A DNA stretch of 55,137 bases from Bradyrhizobium sp. SRL28 (lineage in GTDB: Bacteria > Pseudomonadota > Alphaproteobacteria > Rhizobiales > Xanthobacteraceae): positions 1-55,137 of the forward strand of contig NZ_JAHEAG010000038.1 in the NCBI RefSeq assembly GCF_018596315.1, in the 5' to 3' direction. Made by a program: the position numbers and the translations under genes. The notes below the pieces were generated by a model that saw only the letters and a program-made list of their open reading frames with translations, did no database searches and was not told the origin of the DNA. Of this stretch, positions 15,976 to 24,491 are shown piece by piece; position 1 is the first letter of the stretch; each line of letters opens with the position of its first letter.

Positions 15976-17106
15976 ATGGCAAGACCGCTATCGATTGCGA
16001 TCATCGGCGCCGGCATGGGTGGGCTCGCGACCGCCGCGGCGCTACGGCGGGTCGGCATCGAGGTCACGGTCCACGAACAGGCGACGCAATTCGCGCGGTT
16101 AGGCGCCGGCATTCAGATCGGCTGCAATGCCATGAAGGTGCTGCGCGGGCTGGGACTGGAAGCGCGACTGCGCGCGCAGTCGTTCTATCCGCGCTCCTGG
16201 AACAACCGCGACTGGCGCACCGGCGAAGTCAAATTCGATATGATCTTCGGCGAAAGCGCCGAGCAGAAGTTCGGCGCACCCTATCTGCTGGCGCATCGCG
16301 GCGATCTGCATGCGGCGCTTGCCAGCGCCGTTCCCGATGCCTGCATCAGGCTCAACCATAAACTGGTCGACCTTGACGAGACCGGCGAGGGTGTGCGGCT
16401 CACGTTTGCCAACGGCGCAACTGTAACAGCCGATGCCGTGGTTGGCGCCGATGGGATCCATTCCCTCGTAAGAGACATTCTGTTCGGCACCTCGCCGGTC
16501 AGCTTCACCGGGCGCATCGCCTATCGCACCACTTATCCCGCTGCATTGCTCGGCGGCGAAAAGATCGACGATTGCACCAAATGGTGGGGCGAGGATCGGC
16601 ACATCGTCATCTATTACGTCAAGCCGGACCGCAGCGAGATCTACCTCGTCACCAGCCAGCCGGAGCCGGATTTCCGGATCGAGTCCTGGTCGGCAAAGGG
16701 CGACGTGAGGGAATTGCGCAAGGCATTCATCGGCTTCGACCGCCAGGTCGAGCAGGTGCTGGCCGCGTGCCCCGATGTGCACAAATGGGCGATCGTCGAT
16801 CGCAATTCGCTGGAGCGATGGGCGGATCGCAACGTCACGCTGCTCGGTGACGCCTGCCATCCGATGACGCCGTACATGGCGCAAGGCGCGGCGATGGCGA
16901 TCGAGGACGCCGCCGTGTTGTCGCGCTGCCTTGATGGTGTGGAGCGGGAAGGCGTTGCGGATGCATTTCGCCGCTTCGAGGCGACGCGCAAGGAGCGCAC
17001 AGCGCGCATCCAGCAGACCTCGCGCGCCAATACCTGGCTCAGCGGGAAGACCGATACGGACTGGGTCTACGGCTACGACGCCTGGACCGTGCCGCTGGCG
17101 GCGTAG
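15976..17106 (+). CDS. FAD-dependent aromatic monooxygenase, NicC-like
   Basis: A 376-aa class A flavoprotein monooxygenase. GAGMGGLATAAALRRVG is the N-terminal FAD motif, ADAVVGADGIHS the DG motif and LLGDACHPMTPYMAQGA the GD motif. From memory, KWWGEDRHIVIYYV and the C-terminal NTWLSGKTDTDWVYGYD match 6-hydroxynicotinate 3-monooxygenase (NicC) better than salicylate hydroxylase. It would hydroxylate, possibly with decarboxylation, an aromatic acid using NAD(P)H and O2. No other nicotinate genes are nearby, so the substrate is open. GGGACGGG lies upstream of the ATG. Confidence 0.82.
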   Translation: MARPLSIAIIGAGMGGLATAAALRRVGIEVTVHEQATQFARLGAGIQIGCNAMKVLRGLGLEARLRAQSFYPRSWNNRDWRTGEVKFDMIFGESAEQKFGAPYLLAHRGDLHAALASAVPDACIRLNHKLVDLDETGEGVRLTFANGATVTADAVVGADGIHSLVRDILFGTSPVSFTGRIAYRTTYPAALLGGEKIDDCTKWWGEDRHIVIYYVKPDRSEIYLVTSQPEPDFRIESWSAKGDVRELRKAFIGFDRQVEQVLAACPDVHKWAIVDRNSLERWADRNVTLLGDACHPMTPYMAQGAAMAIEDAAVLSRCLDGVEREGVADAFRRFEATRKERTARIQQTSRANTWLSGKTDTDWVYGYDAWTVPLAA

Positions 17107-17113
17107 GTTTCGC

Positions 17114-17785
17114 TCAACCCTGGACGCGCAACAGCTCGCTGATGATCCGTGGCTTCATCCAGCCGACATTATCCACGATCTCCCTGCGCAGGGTGTCGTG
17201 CTCTGCCTCGTATTGCTCCCGGGTAATGCCCTGGCCGCCTGTCGCCGTAACTCCGAATGCTTCCAGCGCGAGGTCATGGCGTTGCTTCCAGTCGATCACG
17301 CGCTTGGTCATGACTTCCGTGATCGCCGGCACCATACCGGGATGGCCTGCCAGGTCACAGGCCTCCTTGGTACGTACATCCCCTGCCAGCATGAGTACGT
17401 TCCACTCGTCGAACCCTATGAGCTTCATCTGGGCGTACAGAAACGCACCATGTTCGCCGTCCCAGATCGTGTGGTCGATGACGAGAAAAGGCACGGCATG
17501 GCAATAGCCATGGCGCATCGTCATGTCGCGGTTGAAGGCCTCGGTGCGCTCATGTAGCCGCTGCTTGGCTGCAGCGAAGAGGGCGATATAGTCCTCTGCC
17601 GTCGGCAGGATGTTGCGCGCATCATCCGGGGCAAAGCCAACTTCCCGCAGGAACTGGCCGATCTTTGGATCGTCCCAGAGCTCCCTGGAGAAGACGCGGG
17701 TCACACCGTCTGCGTCCGGTGTCGCGCGCATTGTCTCCTTGAATTCGGTAAAGCTTTGCGGCTTCCTGCGTCCGAATATTGCCAT
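17114..17785 (-). CDS. Hypothetical protein, convergent with the monooxygenase
   Basis: A 223-aa soluble protein, no family recognised. It begins MAIFGRRKPQSFTEFKETMR and has a central region with several His/Asp (LVIDHTIWDGEHGAFLYAQM) and an amphipathic C-terminus. No signal peptide or membrane helices. It ends 7 bases from the convergent monooxygenase stop. Codon use and intact length argue for a real gene. Confidence 0.65.
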   Translation of the reverse strand: MAIFGRRKPQSFTEFKETMRATPDADGVTRVFSRELWDDPKIGQFLREVGFAPDDARNILPTAEDYIALFAAAKQRLHERTEAFNRDMTMRHGYCHAVPFLVIDHTIWDGEHGAFLYAQMKLIGFDEWNVLMLAGDVRTKEACDLAGHPGMVPAITEVMTKRVIDWKQRHDLALEAFGVTATGGQGITREQYEAEHDTLRREIVDNVGWMKPRIISELLRVQG

Positions 17786-17916
17786 GCTGGCCTCGCGCCC
17801 AATCTAACGCGAACCCTATGGGCAAGCACATTAAATTGCATTTAATCTGAATCTGAAATCACGACCGAATTCTTCAATCTCCAGGTAGTTAAGTGCTTGC
17901 TAACCCTATGGTGAGG

Positions 17917-17966
17917 CGCGCGGTAACGCCGCGCGTTGCCGGACGGTGCTGTGCATCGCCCGGCAA
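17917..17966. terminator. Two hairpins after the aldehyde dehydrogenase gene
   Basis: CGCGCGG (17917-17923) pairs with CCGCGCG (17929-17935). TTGCCGG (17936-17942) pairs with CCGGCAA (17960-17966). They lie directly downstream of the minus-strand gene ending at 17981. There is no U-run, so a folded mRNA 3' end is likelier than a classical terminator. Confidence 0.35.
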
Positions 17967-17980
17967 ACCACGAGGGTTTC

Positions 17981-19468
17981 TCAGACGTTCAGATTCATCC
18001 ACACCGCCTTCGGCTCGGTGAAATTCTCGATCGCGGCCGAGCCATGTTCACGGCCGAAGCCGGAATCCCGCACGCCACCCCATGGCAACCGCACGTCGGT
18101 ATAGCCATAGGTGTTGATCCAGACCGTGCCGGCATTGGCCTTCTTCGCAAAGCGCTGCACGCGTCCGATATCCCGGCTCCAGACGCCGGCAGCCAGGCTA
18201 TAGGCGGTGCCGTTGGCGATCCGCAGCGCATCGGCTTCGTCGCGGAACTTGATGACGCTCACGACGGGGCCGAAGATTTCCTCCTGTGAGATTCGCATCT
18301 CGTGCCTGACGTTGGCGAACACCGCGGGGCTGATGAAATAGCCGCGGTCGCCGACGCGTTTGCCGCCAGTCGTCAGCAACGCGCCTTCCCGCTGGCCGAT
18401 ATCGACATAGTCGAGGATGCTGTTCATCTGCTTTTCGGAGATGACAGGACCGAGCGCGGTGGCGCGATCGGTGGGATCACCGATGCGGATCGCCTGCGCG
18501 CGCTGCGTCAGCCGCTCGACCACCTCGTCATAGACCCATTCATGCACAAGCACGCGCGACCCGGCCGAGCAGACCTGCCCGGCGTTGAAGAAGATTCCGG
18601 ACGCCGCCGCCTTGCTCGCAGCCTCGATGTCGGCGTCGTCGAAGATGACGTTGGCGGATTTGCCGCCAAGTTCGAGCGAGACGCGTTTGAAATTGCCGGC
18701 CGCGCCGCGCAGGATGCCGCGGCCCACACCCGGCGATCCCGTGAAGGTGACCTTGTCCACATCGGGATGATTGACAAGGGCGTCGCCGACCACCCGGCCA
18801 GGGCCGGTAACGATATTGAGCACGCCCGGCGGCAATCCTGCCTCGAGCGCCAGCTCGCCGATGCGCAATGCCGAAAGCGACGTCAGCTCTGCAGGCTTCA
18901 TCACGATGGTGCAGCCGCAGGCGAGCGCCGGCGCAAGCTTCCACATCCCGATCATCAGGGGAAAATTCCAGGGCACGATGGCGGCCACCACGCCGACCGG
19001 TTCGCGCACGGTATAGGTGAGCGCGTCATCCCGCGTGGAAACGACCTCGCCGTTGATCTTGTCGGCCCAGCCCGCGTAGTAGGTCAGGGTGTCGATTGCA
19101 GCCGGCAGATCCTGCCGCAGCACGCCTGCGATCGGCTTGCCGGCGTCGAGGCTTTCGAGGGCTGCGATTTCATCGGCGTGCTGCTTCATCAAGCCGGCGA
19201 GCCGGAGCAGGATTTGTCCGCGCTCCGACGCGCGCATGGTCCGCCAGGGGCCCTCGAAGGCGCGCCGCGCCGCCGCGACCGCGCGATCGACGTCGGCCTC
19301 ATTGCCTTCCGCAACCGTGGCGATGACCTGCTCGGTGGCCGGATTGAGGGTTTTGAAGGTGCGCCCGGAGGCGGACGGAACGTGCTGGCCGTCGATGAGC
19401 AGCAGCCGGGGCCTGGCGGCCGAAACCGGGGGCGTCATTTCGCGAGCGTAGTCATATGCAATGGACAT
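17981..19468 (-). CDS. Aldehyde dehydrogenase, NAD(P)-dependent family
   Basis: A 495-aa full-length ALDH. The glutamate motif is in LELGGKSANVIFDDAD, the nucleophilic Cys in GQVCSAGSRVLVHE, the cofactor loop is TFTGSPGVGRGI, and the C-terminus has the usual NTYGYTDVRLPWGG. It oxidises an aldehyde to its acid; the sequence resembles betaine- or phenylacetaldehyde-type enzymes, but the substrate cannot be told. ATG 19468 has GGAGGAAATAGG upstream. It is divergent from the PBP-domain regulator and shares its 116-bp promoter region, so it may be a target. Confidence 0.9.
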   Translation of the reverse strand: MSIAYDYAREMTPPVSAARPRLLLIDGQHVPSASGRTFKTLNPATEQVIATVAEGNEADVDRAVAAARRAFEGPWRTMRASERGQILLRLAGLMKQHADEIAALESLDAGKPIAGVLRQDLPAAIDTLTYYAGWADKINGEVVSTRDDALTYTVREPVGVVAAIVPWNFPLMIGMWKLAPALACGCTIVMKPAELTSLSALRIGELALEAGLPPGVLNIVTGPGRVVGDALVNHPDVDKVTFTGSPGVGRGILRGAAGNFKRVSLELGGKSANVIFDDADIEAASKAAASGIFFNAGQVCSAGSRVLVHEWVYDEVVERLTQRAQAIRIGDPTDRATALGPVISEKQMNSILDYVDIGQREGALLTTGGKRVGDRGYFISPAVFANVRHEMRISQEEIFGPVVSVIKFRDEADALRIANGTAYSLAAGVWSRDIGRVQRFAKKANAGTVWINTYGYTDVRLPWGGVRDSGFGREHGSAAIENFTEPKAVWMNLNV

Positions 19469-19537
19469 CCTATTTCCTCCGTTGTTAATCCTAACGTGGG
19501 AGAGAAATATGCTGCCGTAAATATGATATGTTTTGCC

Positions 19538-19553
19538 TATGGCTGTCGCCATA
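19538..19553. promoter_or_regulatory. Palindromic operator candidate between ALDH and regulator
   Basis: TATGGC (19538-19543), 4 bases, GCCATA (19548-19553). It is a perfect inverted repeat in the divergent promoter region, surrounded by AT-rich sequence. It may bind the adjacent HTH regulator. Confidence 0.45.
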
Positions 19554-19584
19554 TATGAAGTGGAATTCATAGGAGGGTAAGCCG

Positions 19585-20712
19585 ATGCTGCAGATCGAGA
19601 TCGAAACCGTCTGGCGATTTCGGCAGGAGGGCAGCCCGCAAACGATCGTGGTGATGCTCGGCATCCTCAACGAGATCAGAAAGACCGGTAAACTCACCAG
19701 CGCCGCGACCCACGCCCAGCTTTCCTACCGTCACGTCTGGAACCTGGTCGAGCAATGGTCCGAGTTCTTCGGGGCGCCGCTGGTCGAGACCCGCCGCGGC
19801 AAGGGGACAGCGTTGACGGCGTTCGGCGAAAAGCTGGTCTGGGCCGGACAGCGCATGCAGGCCCGTCTCGGTCCGCAGTTGGAAAATCTCGCGCAAGAAC
19901 TCGTCACCGAGATCAAGCCGTTCCTGCACCAGCGCCCGTCCGTGATTCGCGTTCATGCCAGCCACGGCTACGCCGTTTCAAAGCTGCGCGAATTGCTCGA
20001 CCACGAATCCGGCATCGGCGTCGATCTGCGCTATGTCAGCAACCAGAATTCGCTGGTGTCGCTGGCGCAGGGCGCCTGCGATCTTTCCGGCGTGCACCTG
20101 CCGCGCGGTGAGTTGCGCGCGCAAAGCGTTCAGGCCTGCCGGGAATGGCTCGATCCGCGCGAAGACCGCGTGATTCATTTCGTGACGCGCGAGATGGGGC
20201 TGATGCTCAAGCGCGGCAATCCGCTCAAGATCACGTCGCTGAAAGACATCGTCGACCGCAAGGCCCGTTTCGTCAGCCGCGACCATGATTCCGGCACGCG
20301 CCTGCTGTTCGATCAGTTGCTTGCCCTGCACCGGATCGACGAGGCCAGGATCAACGGCGCGCAGCAGATGGAATTCACCCACGCCGCGGTGGCCGCTTAC
20401 GTGGCGAGCGGCATGGCCGACGTCAGCTTCGGCGTCGAGGCCGCCGCCCGGCAGTTCGGTCTCGATTTCGTCCGGCTTCTGACCGAGGATTATTTCTTCG
20501 TCTGCCGCCGTGCGTTTCTGGAGACTGAGCCGATGCAGCGCGTGCTCGGCGTCATGAAGGGCAGCGAATTTCACAAGGCGGTGGCCGCGCTTCCCGGGTA
20601 TGTTACGGCCAATTCCGGATCGGTCAGCACCGTGCAGGAATTCCTGGAGAGCTTGGACGCAAAGGTGGTCACTTCCCGGAAGGCAAAGAGACGACTTGGT
20701 CGCGACGCGTAA
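19585..20712 (+). CDS. ModE-type HTH transcriptional regulator with PBP-like domain
   Basis: A 375-aa cytoplasmic regulator. Residues about 20-95 are a winged HTH of the ModE/LysR N-terminal kind (GKLTSAATHAQLSYRHVWNL, then FGAPLVETRRGKGTALTAFG). Residues about 115-350 form a PBP-like ligand-binding domain (IRVHASHGYAVSKLRELLDH, then CDLSGVHLPRGEL, then FVSRDHDSGTRLLFDQ), the PF12727 type also fused to the MoeA at 13964. The ATG at 19585 follows AGGAGGG. It sits among Mo-cofactor and formate genes and is divergent from ALDH; it probably controls one of these in response to molybdate, cofactor or a related anion. Confidence 0.82.
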   Translation: MLQIEIETVWRFRQEGSPQTIVVMLGILNEIRKTGKLTSAATHAQLSYRHVWNLVEQWSEFFGAPLVETRRGKGTALTAFGEKLVWAGQRMQARLGPQLENLAQELVTEIKPFLHQRPSVIRVHASHGYAVSKLRELLDHESGIGVDLRYVSNQNSLVSLAQGACDLSGVHLPRGELRAQSVQACREWLDPREDRVIHFVTREMGLMLKRGNPLKITSLKDIVDRKARFVSRDHDSGTRLLFDQLLALHRIDEARINGAQQMEFTHAAVAAYVASGMADVSFGVEAAARQFGLDFVRLLTEDYFFVCRRAFLETEPMQRVLGVMKGSEFHKAVAALPGYVTANSGSVSTVQEFLESLDAKVVTSRKAKRRLGRDA

Positions 20713-20788
20713 GTTTCGCGCGTGTCCCGGACGCGGTGCGCGTAGCGGTGCGCCGCAGAGCCGGGACCCACTCCCGACCCGCGGTGGG

Positions 20789-20833
20789 CCCCGGATCAGC
20801 AGCGCATCACTTCGTGCTGCGCAGCATCCGGGG
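20789..20833. repeat. Long hairpin repeat between convergent genes
   Basis: CCCCGGAT (20789-20796) pairs with ATCCGGGG (20826-20833), with further CAGCAGCGCA/TGCTGCGCAG pairing inside. A second GC-rich block, CCGGGACCCA, precedes it. This is an interspersed repeat of a type common in Bradyrhizobium and probably ends both convergent transcripts. Confidence 0.6.
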
Positions 20834-20839
20834 CACGAG

Positions 20840-21475
20840 TTAACCGCCGTCCAGCGCCGCCAGCCGCTCTGCCTCCGCAATGTCGTCCATGGTGTTGGCG
20901 TTGAAGAACGGATCGAGCGGCGTGGCCGGCCATGTCACCGTGGCGAGTCGGTAGCGTGCGGTCCAGCGATCGATCTTCCTGACGTCCTCAACGACCAGCG
21001 CGTGGCGCAGCTGTTCGCGCAAGCCGACGCTCCATAATCCGATCACCGGATGGGACTGGCCGTCGGAGGCGGCAACGGCAAGCTCGGCATTCTCTGCCGT
21101 AAGCGCGCCATGGAGCTTCGATACCAGATCGCGCGGCAGAAACGGGCAGTCGGCGGCGGCGCTGAGAATGAGTTTTACATTGGGTCGATTGGCCGCAGCC
21201 CAATCGAGTGCCGCCAGAATGCCGGCGAGGGGCCCGGGAAAATCGGCGACGCCGTCAGCGACGACCGGAAGCTCGAACGCCGCAAACCGCGCGGGATCGC
21301 CATTGGCGTTGAGGATGAGGCCGTCGCATTGCGGCGCAAGGCGCGCGATCACGCGATCGAGAATGGTGCGGCCGGCGATCGTGCGCATCGGCTTGTCGCC
21401 GCCGCCCATCCGCCGCGCCAGGCCACCGGCTAGCAGCACGCCGGGAATTTTGACGGCACCGGTCGCGTCAGTCAT
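20840..21475 (-). CDS. mobA: Molybdenum cofactor guanylyltransferase MobA
   Basis: 211 aa. The N-terminal nucleotidyltransferase motif is VLLAGGLARRMGGGDKPM, followed by DGVADFPGPLAGILAAL and CPFLPRDLV, all as in MobA. It transfers GMP from GTP to Mo-molybdopterin, making the bis-MGD form that formate dehydrogenase needs. Its ATG overlaps the end of fdhD by 8 bases, so fdhD-mobA are coupled. Usual length. Confidence 0.92.
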   Translation of the reverse strand: MTDATGAVKIPGVLLAGGLARRMGGGDKPMRTIAGRTILDRVIARLAPQCDGLILNANGDPARFAAFELPVVADGVADFPGPLAGILAALDWAAANRPNVKLILSAAADCPFLPRDLVSKLHGALTAENAELAVAASDGQSHPVIGLWSVGLREQLRHALVVEDVRKIDRWTARYRLATVTWPATPLDPFFNANTMDDIAEAERLAALDGG

Positions 21476-22355
21476 CGCGTTCGCCCTTGCGCTTGTGACG
21501 GGCGGATTCTTCTTCAACGTAATCGAGGTTCTGGTCGTAGATGATGCGCTCCTGTCCCGACAGCGCAATGAAGCGTTTGCCGCGCGTGCGGCCGACCAGC
21601 GTCAGTCCGACCTGCCGCGCCAGGTCGACGCCCCAGGCGGTAAAGCCCGAACGCGAGACGAGAATGGGAATTCCCATCCGCACCGTCTTGATCACCATTT
21701 CGGAGGTGAGGCGGCCGGTAGTGTAGAGAATCTTGTCGGCGGGATCGACGCCGTGGCGGTAGATCCAGCCCGCGATCTTGTCGACGGCGTTGTGGCGGCC
21801 GACGTCCTCGGTGTAGCACACGGGCGTGCCTTCCTTGCACAGCACGCAGCCATGAATCGCGCCGGCTTCCAGATAGAGCGAGGGCATGGTGTTGATCGCG
21901 TGCGTCATCTGGTAGAGCCAGGACGTGCGTAATTCCGCCTTCGGCAGCGCCACGCTTTCGACGGCTTCCAGCAGATCGCCGAACGCGGTGCCCTGTGCGC
22001 AGCCTGATGTCTGCGTGCGCTTCTTCAGTTTTGCTTCAAAGTTGGTGTGGTGCTCGGTGCGCACCACCACCACCTGGAGGTCGTCGTCATATTCGACCTC
22101 GGTGACGACGTCGTCGTATTTCAGCATGTTCTGGTTCAGGAGATAGCCGAGCGCCAGATATTCCGGATAGTCGCCGATCGTCATCATGGTGACGATCTCC
22201 TGCGCGTTCAGGTACAGCGTTAGCGGCCGTTCCACCGGCACCCGGATCTCGACGGCGGCGCCGGTCTGGTCGGTCCCGGCGACGCGCTCGGTCAGCCGCG
22301 GATCCTCGGGATTCGGCACGATCAGGGGGGCGGGGGCTTTTTCGAGCTTCATCAT
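21468..22355 (-). CDS. fdhD: Formate dehydrogenase accessory sulfurtransferase FdhD
   Basis: A 295-aa FdhD. The signature HGCVLCKEGTPVCYTEDVGR contains the CxxC that relays sulfur, followed by VGRHNAVDK and the TTGRLTSEM segment of the GDP/cofactor-binding fold. FdhD hands sulfur from a cysteine desulfurase to the Mo-bis-MGD cofactor of formate dehydrogenase, without which the enzyme is inactive. The matching enzyme lies 8 kb away (30605-35079). Two adjacent ATGs (22355, 22352) are possible starts. Confidence 0.94.
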   Translation of the reverse strand: MMKLEKAPAPLIVPNPEDPRLTERVAGTDQTGAAVEIRVPVERPLTLYLNAQEIVTMMTIGDYPEYLALGYLLNQNMLKYDDVVTEVEYDDDLQVVVVRTEHHTNFEAKLKKRTQTSGCAQGTAFGDLLEAVESVALPKAELRTSWLYQMTHAINTMPSLYLEAGAIHGCVLCKEGTPVCYTEDVGRHNAVDKIAGWIYRHGVDPADKILYTTGRLTSEMVIKTVRMGIPILVSRSGFTAWGVDLARQVGLTLVGRTRGKRFIALSGQERIIYDQNLDYVEEESARHKRKGERDD

Positions 22356-22429
22356 ATCCCTAGGTTAGCATGACAAGGGCCTCCAGCCGATATAAAGCAT
22401 TTCAGAGTATGAACAATGCGGCCGCACGC

Positions 22430-22539
22430 CGTCATTGCGAGCGAAGCGAAGCAATCCATGACACAGCAAAGGAAGCGTGGATTGCTTCGTCGCTTCGCTC
22501 CCTTGCGCAAACGCTTCGCGTTTGTCGCAGGCAATGACG
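22430..22539. repeat. Interspersed palindromic element, copy 1
   Basis: It is bounded by CGTCATTGC (22430-22438) and GCAATGACG (22531-22539), with inner inverted arms GCGAAGCAATCCA/TGGATTGCTTCG and a second hairpin ACGCTTCGCGTTTG. A near-identical copy lies at 45594-45705. It is in the divergent space between fdhD and mobB, 24 bases before the mobB start. Confidence 0.85.
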
Positions 22540-22563
22540 GTGGGGAAGCCGCCGGAGAACGCA

Positions 22564-23091
22564 ATGAAAGTAATAGGCCTCGCGGGATGGAGCGGCGCCG
22601 GCAAGACCACCTTGCTGACGCGGGTGATCCCGCAATTGCAGAAACGGGGCCTGCGCGTGTCCGTGATCAAGCACGCCCATCACGCCTTCGATGTCGACGT
22701 GCCCGGCAAGGATTCCTGGAAGCATCGCGAGGCCGGTGCGGCCGAAGTGCTGGTGTCGTCCAGCCAGCGCTGGGCCCTGATGCACGAACTGCGCGGCGCG
22801 GGCGAGCCGCGGCTGCCGGAACTGCTGGCAAAGATGTCGCCGGTCGATCTCGTCGTCGTCGAGGGTTTCAAGCGCGAGCCGCACCGCAAGATCGAGGTCT
22901 ATCGCGCCGCCAATGAGAAGTCGCTGCTGTTCCCCGACGATCCCGGCATTGTCGGGATCGCGACCGATACGGCGGTTGAAACCACGCTGCCGACCGCCCA
23001 TCTCGACGATATCGAGGCGGTGGCGGCGATGATGCTCAAATCGGCGATCTCGCTCGAGGACGTGCTGGCGAAATGCGAAGCTGAGGGCTGA
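22564..23091 (+). CDS. mobB: Molybdopterin-guanine dinucleotide biosynthesis protein MobB
   Basis: A 175-aa P-loop GTPase: GLAGWSGAGKTTLLTRV (Walker A), IKHAHHAFDVDVPGKDSW and VVVEGFKREPHRKIEV, all MobB hallmarks. It binds GTP and assists MobA. The ATG at 22564 is set by the conserved MKVIGLAGWSG start, though no strong SD is seen. It is followed after 7 bases by moeA, so the two share an operon. Confidence 0.92.
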   Translation: MKVIGLAGWSGAGKTTLLTRVIPQLQKRGLRVSVIKHAHHAFDVDVPGKDSWKHREAGAAEVLVSSSQRWALMHELRGAGEPRLPELLAKMSPVDLVVVEGFKREPHRKIEVYRAANEKSLLFPDDPGIVGIATDTAVETTLPTAHLDDIEAVAAMMLKSAISLEDVLAKCEAEG

Positions 23092-23098
23092 TCAGGCC

Positions 23099-24352
23099 AT
23101 GGCGCAACTGTCCGACGATTGCTTTGCCTTCGGCGGGCCGATGATGTCGGTCGATGAGGCCGTGGGTCTCATTGCGACGCGCGTGACGCCGGTCGTCGAT
23201 ATCGAGACGGTGACGCTCGCTTGCGCCGATGGCCGCGTTCTCGCGCACGACATTTTGGCGCCGCTGCCGCTGCCGCCCTTCACCAATTCCGCCGTCGACG
23301 GTTATGCGGTCTCCAGCCGCGACCTGCCACAAAAGGAAGAACAGGCATTTCCGGTGATCGGCCGCGTTCAGGCGGGCAGCTCCACGCCTGAGCCGCTCAA
23401 GCCGGGGCAGGCGGTGCGCATATTCACCGGCGCGCCGATGCCCGAAGGCGCCGATACCGTGTTCATGCAGGAAGACGTCCGCGTCGAAGACGACAAGGTC
23501 GTGCTTCCCGCAGGCCTTAAGCCGGGCGCCAACGTGCGGCCCGCGGGCGAGGATATTCCAGCGGGCTTTGCCGCGCTGAAGGCCGGCCAGCGGCTGCGGC
23601 CGCAGGACGTTGCGCTCGCGGCAGCCTTCGGCCTGACAGAGCTCGATGTCGTCAGGCGCATTCGCGTCGCGGTTTTCTCCACCGGCAACGAACTGGCGTC
23701 GCCAGGCGAAGCGCGTGCCGCGGCGCAATTGTTCGATTCCAACCGTTACATGCTGATGGCGATGCTGTCGCGGCTCGGCTGTGAGGTCAGCGATCTCGGC
23801 ATCCTCAGGGACGACCGCACCGCGCTCGCACGCGCCCTGCAGGACGTGGCCGGCAGCCATGATTTGATCCTCACCACCGGCGGCGTTTCGACCGGCGAGG
23901 AGGACCACGTCAAGGCGAGCGTCGAAAGCGTCGGCAGGCTGGTGCTGTGGCGGATGGCGATCAAGCCGGGACGGCCCGTCGCGATGGGAATCATCGGCGG
24001 CACGCCTTTCATCGGATTGCCCGGCAATCCCGTGGCGAGTTTTGTCACCTTCGTTCACGTGGTGCGACCCACGATCCTGGCGCTGTCAGGTGCGCGGCCG
24101 GAGCCGTTGATGCCAATGCCGGTTCGCGCCGCCTTCAGCTACAAGAAGAAGATTGCCCGCCGCGAATATGTCCGCGTCACCCTGCGCAAGGCAGCCGATG
24201 GCGCGCTCGAAGCGGTGAAGTTTCCGCGCGAGGGCGCGGGACTTCTGTCCTCGCTGGTCGATACCGACGGCCTGGTCGAACTCGGCGAACAGGTGACGCT
24301 GGTCGAGCCCGGCCAGACCGTCGGGTTTCTGTCCTACGCAGGTCTAATGTAG
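23099..24352 (+). CDS. moeA: Molybdopterin molybdenumtransferase MoeA
   Basis: A 417-aa canonical MoeA: PPFTNSAVDGYAVSSRD, FTGAPMPEGADTV, STGNELASPGEARA, TTGGVSTGEEDHV and LPGNPVASFVTF are all intact. It hydrolyses adenylylated molybdopterin and inserts molybdate. It is the only fully canonical stand-alone MoeA of the three homologues in the window. Confidence 0.94.
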   Translation: MAQLSDDCFAFGGPMMSVDEAVGLIATRVTPVVDIETVTLACADGRVLAHDILAPLPLPPFTNSAVDGYAVSSRDLPQKEEQAFPVIGRVQAGSSTPEPLKPGQAVRIFTGAPMPEGADTVFMQEDVRVEDDKVVLPAGLKPGANVRPAGEDIPAGFAALKAGQRLRPQDVALAAAFGLTELDVVRRIRVAVFSTGNELASPGEARAAAQLFDSNRYMLMAMLSRLGCEVSDLGILRDDRTALARALQDVAGSHDLILTTGGVSTGEEDHVKASVESVGRLVLWRMAIKPGRPVAMGIIGGTPFIGLPGNPVASFVTFVHVVRPTILALSGARPEPLMPMPVRAAFSYKKKIARREYVRVTLRKAADGALEAVKFPREGAGLLSSLVDTDGLVELGEQVTLVEPGQTVGFLSYAGLM

Positions 24353-24356
24353 GATT

Positions 24357-24447
24357 GTAGGTGGGCAAAGGAGCGTCAGCGACGTGCCCACCATCTATCA
24401 CCGGCGCGCTTCTAGATGGTGGGCAGGCTTCGCGTTGCCCACCCTAC
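24357..24447. repeat. Palindromic repeat between moeA and the TusA-like gene
   Basis: The outer arms GTAGGTGGGCAA (24357-24368) and TTGCCCACCCTAC (24435-24447) enclose a perfect 13-bp inverted repeat, TGCCCACCATCTA (24385-24397) with its complement at 24413-24425. It is an interspersed repeat and a strong RNA fold. Confidence 0.7.
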
Positions 24448-24491
24448 AGACCTCCGTTGACGAGGGACGTCCCCTTCGCCATGGTCGGCGC

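Noticed and set aside
22477..22563. N-terminal extension of MobB through the palindromic repeat
   Set aside because: It would translate the interspersed repeat. MobB homologues start at the P-loop region, matching ATG 22564.
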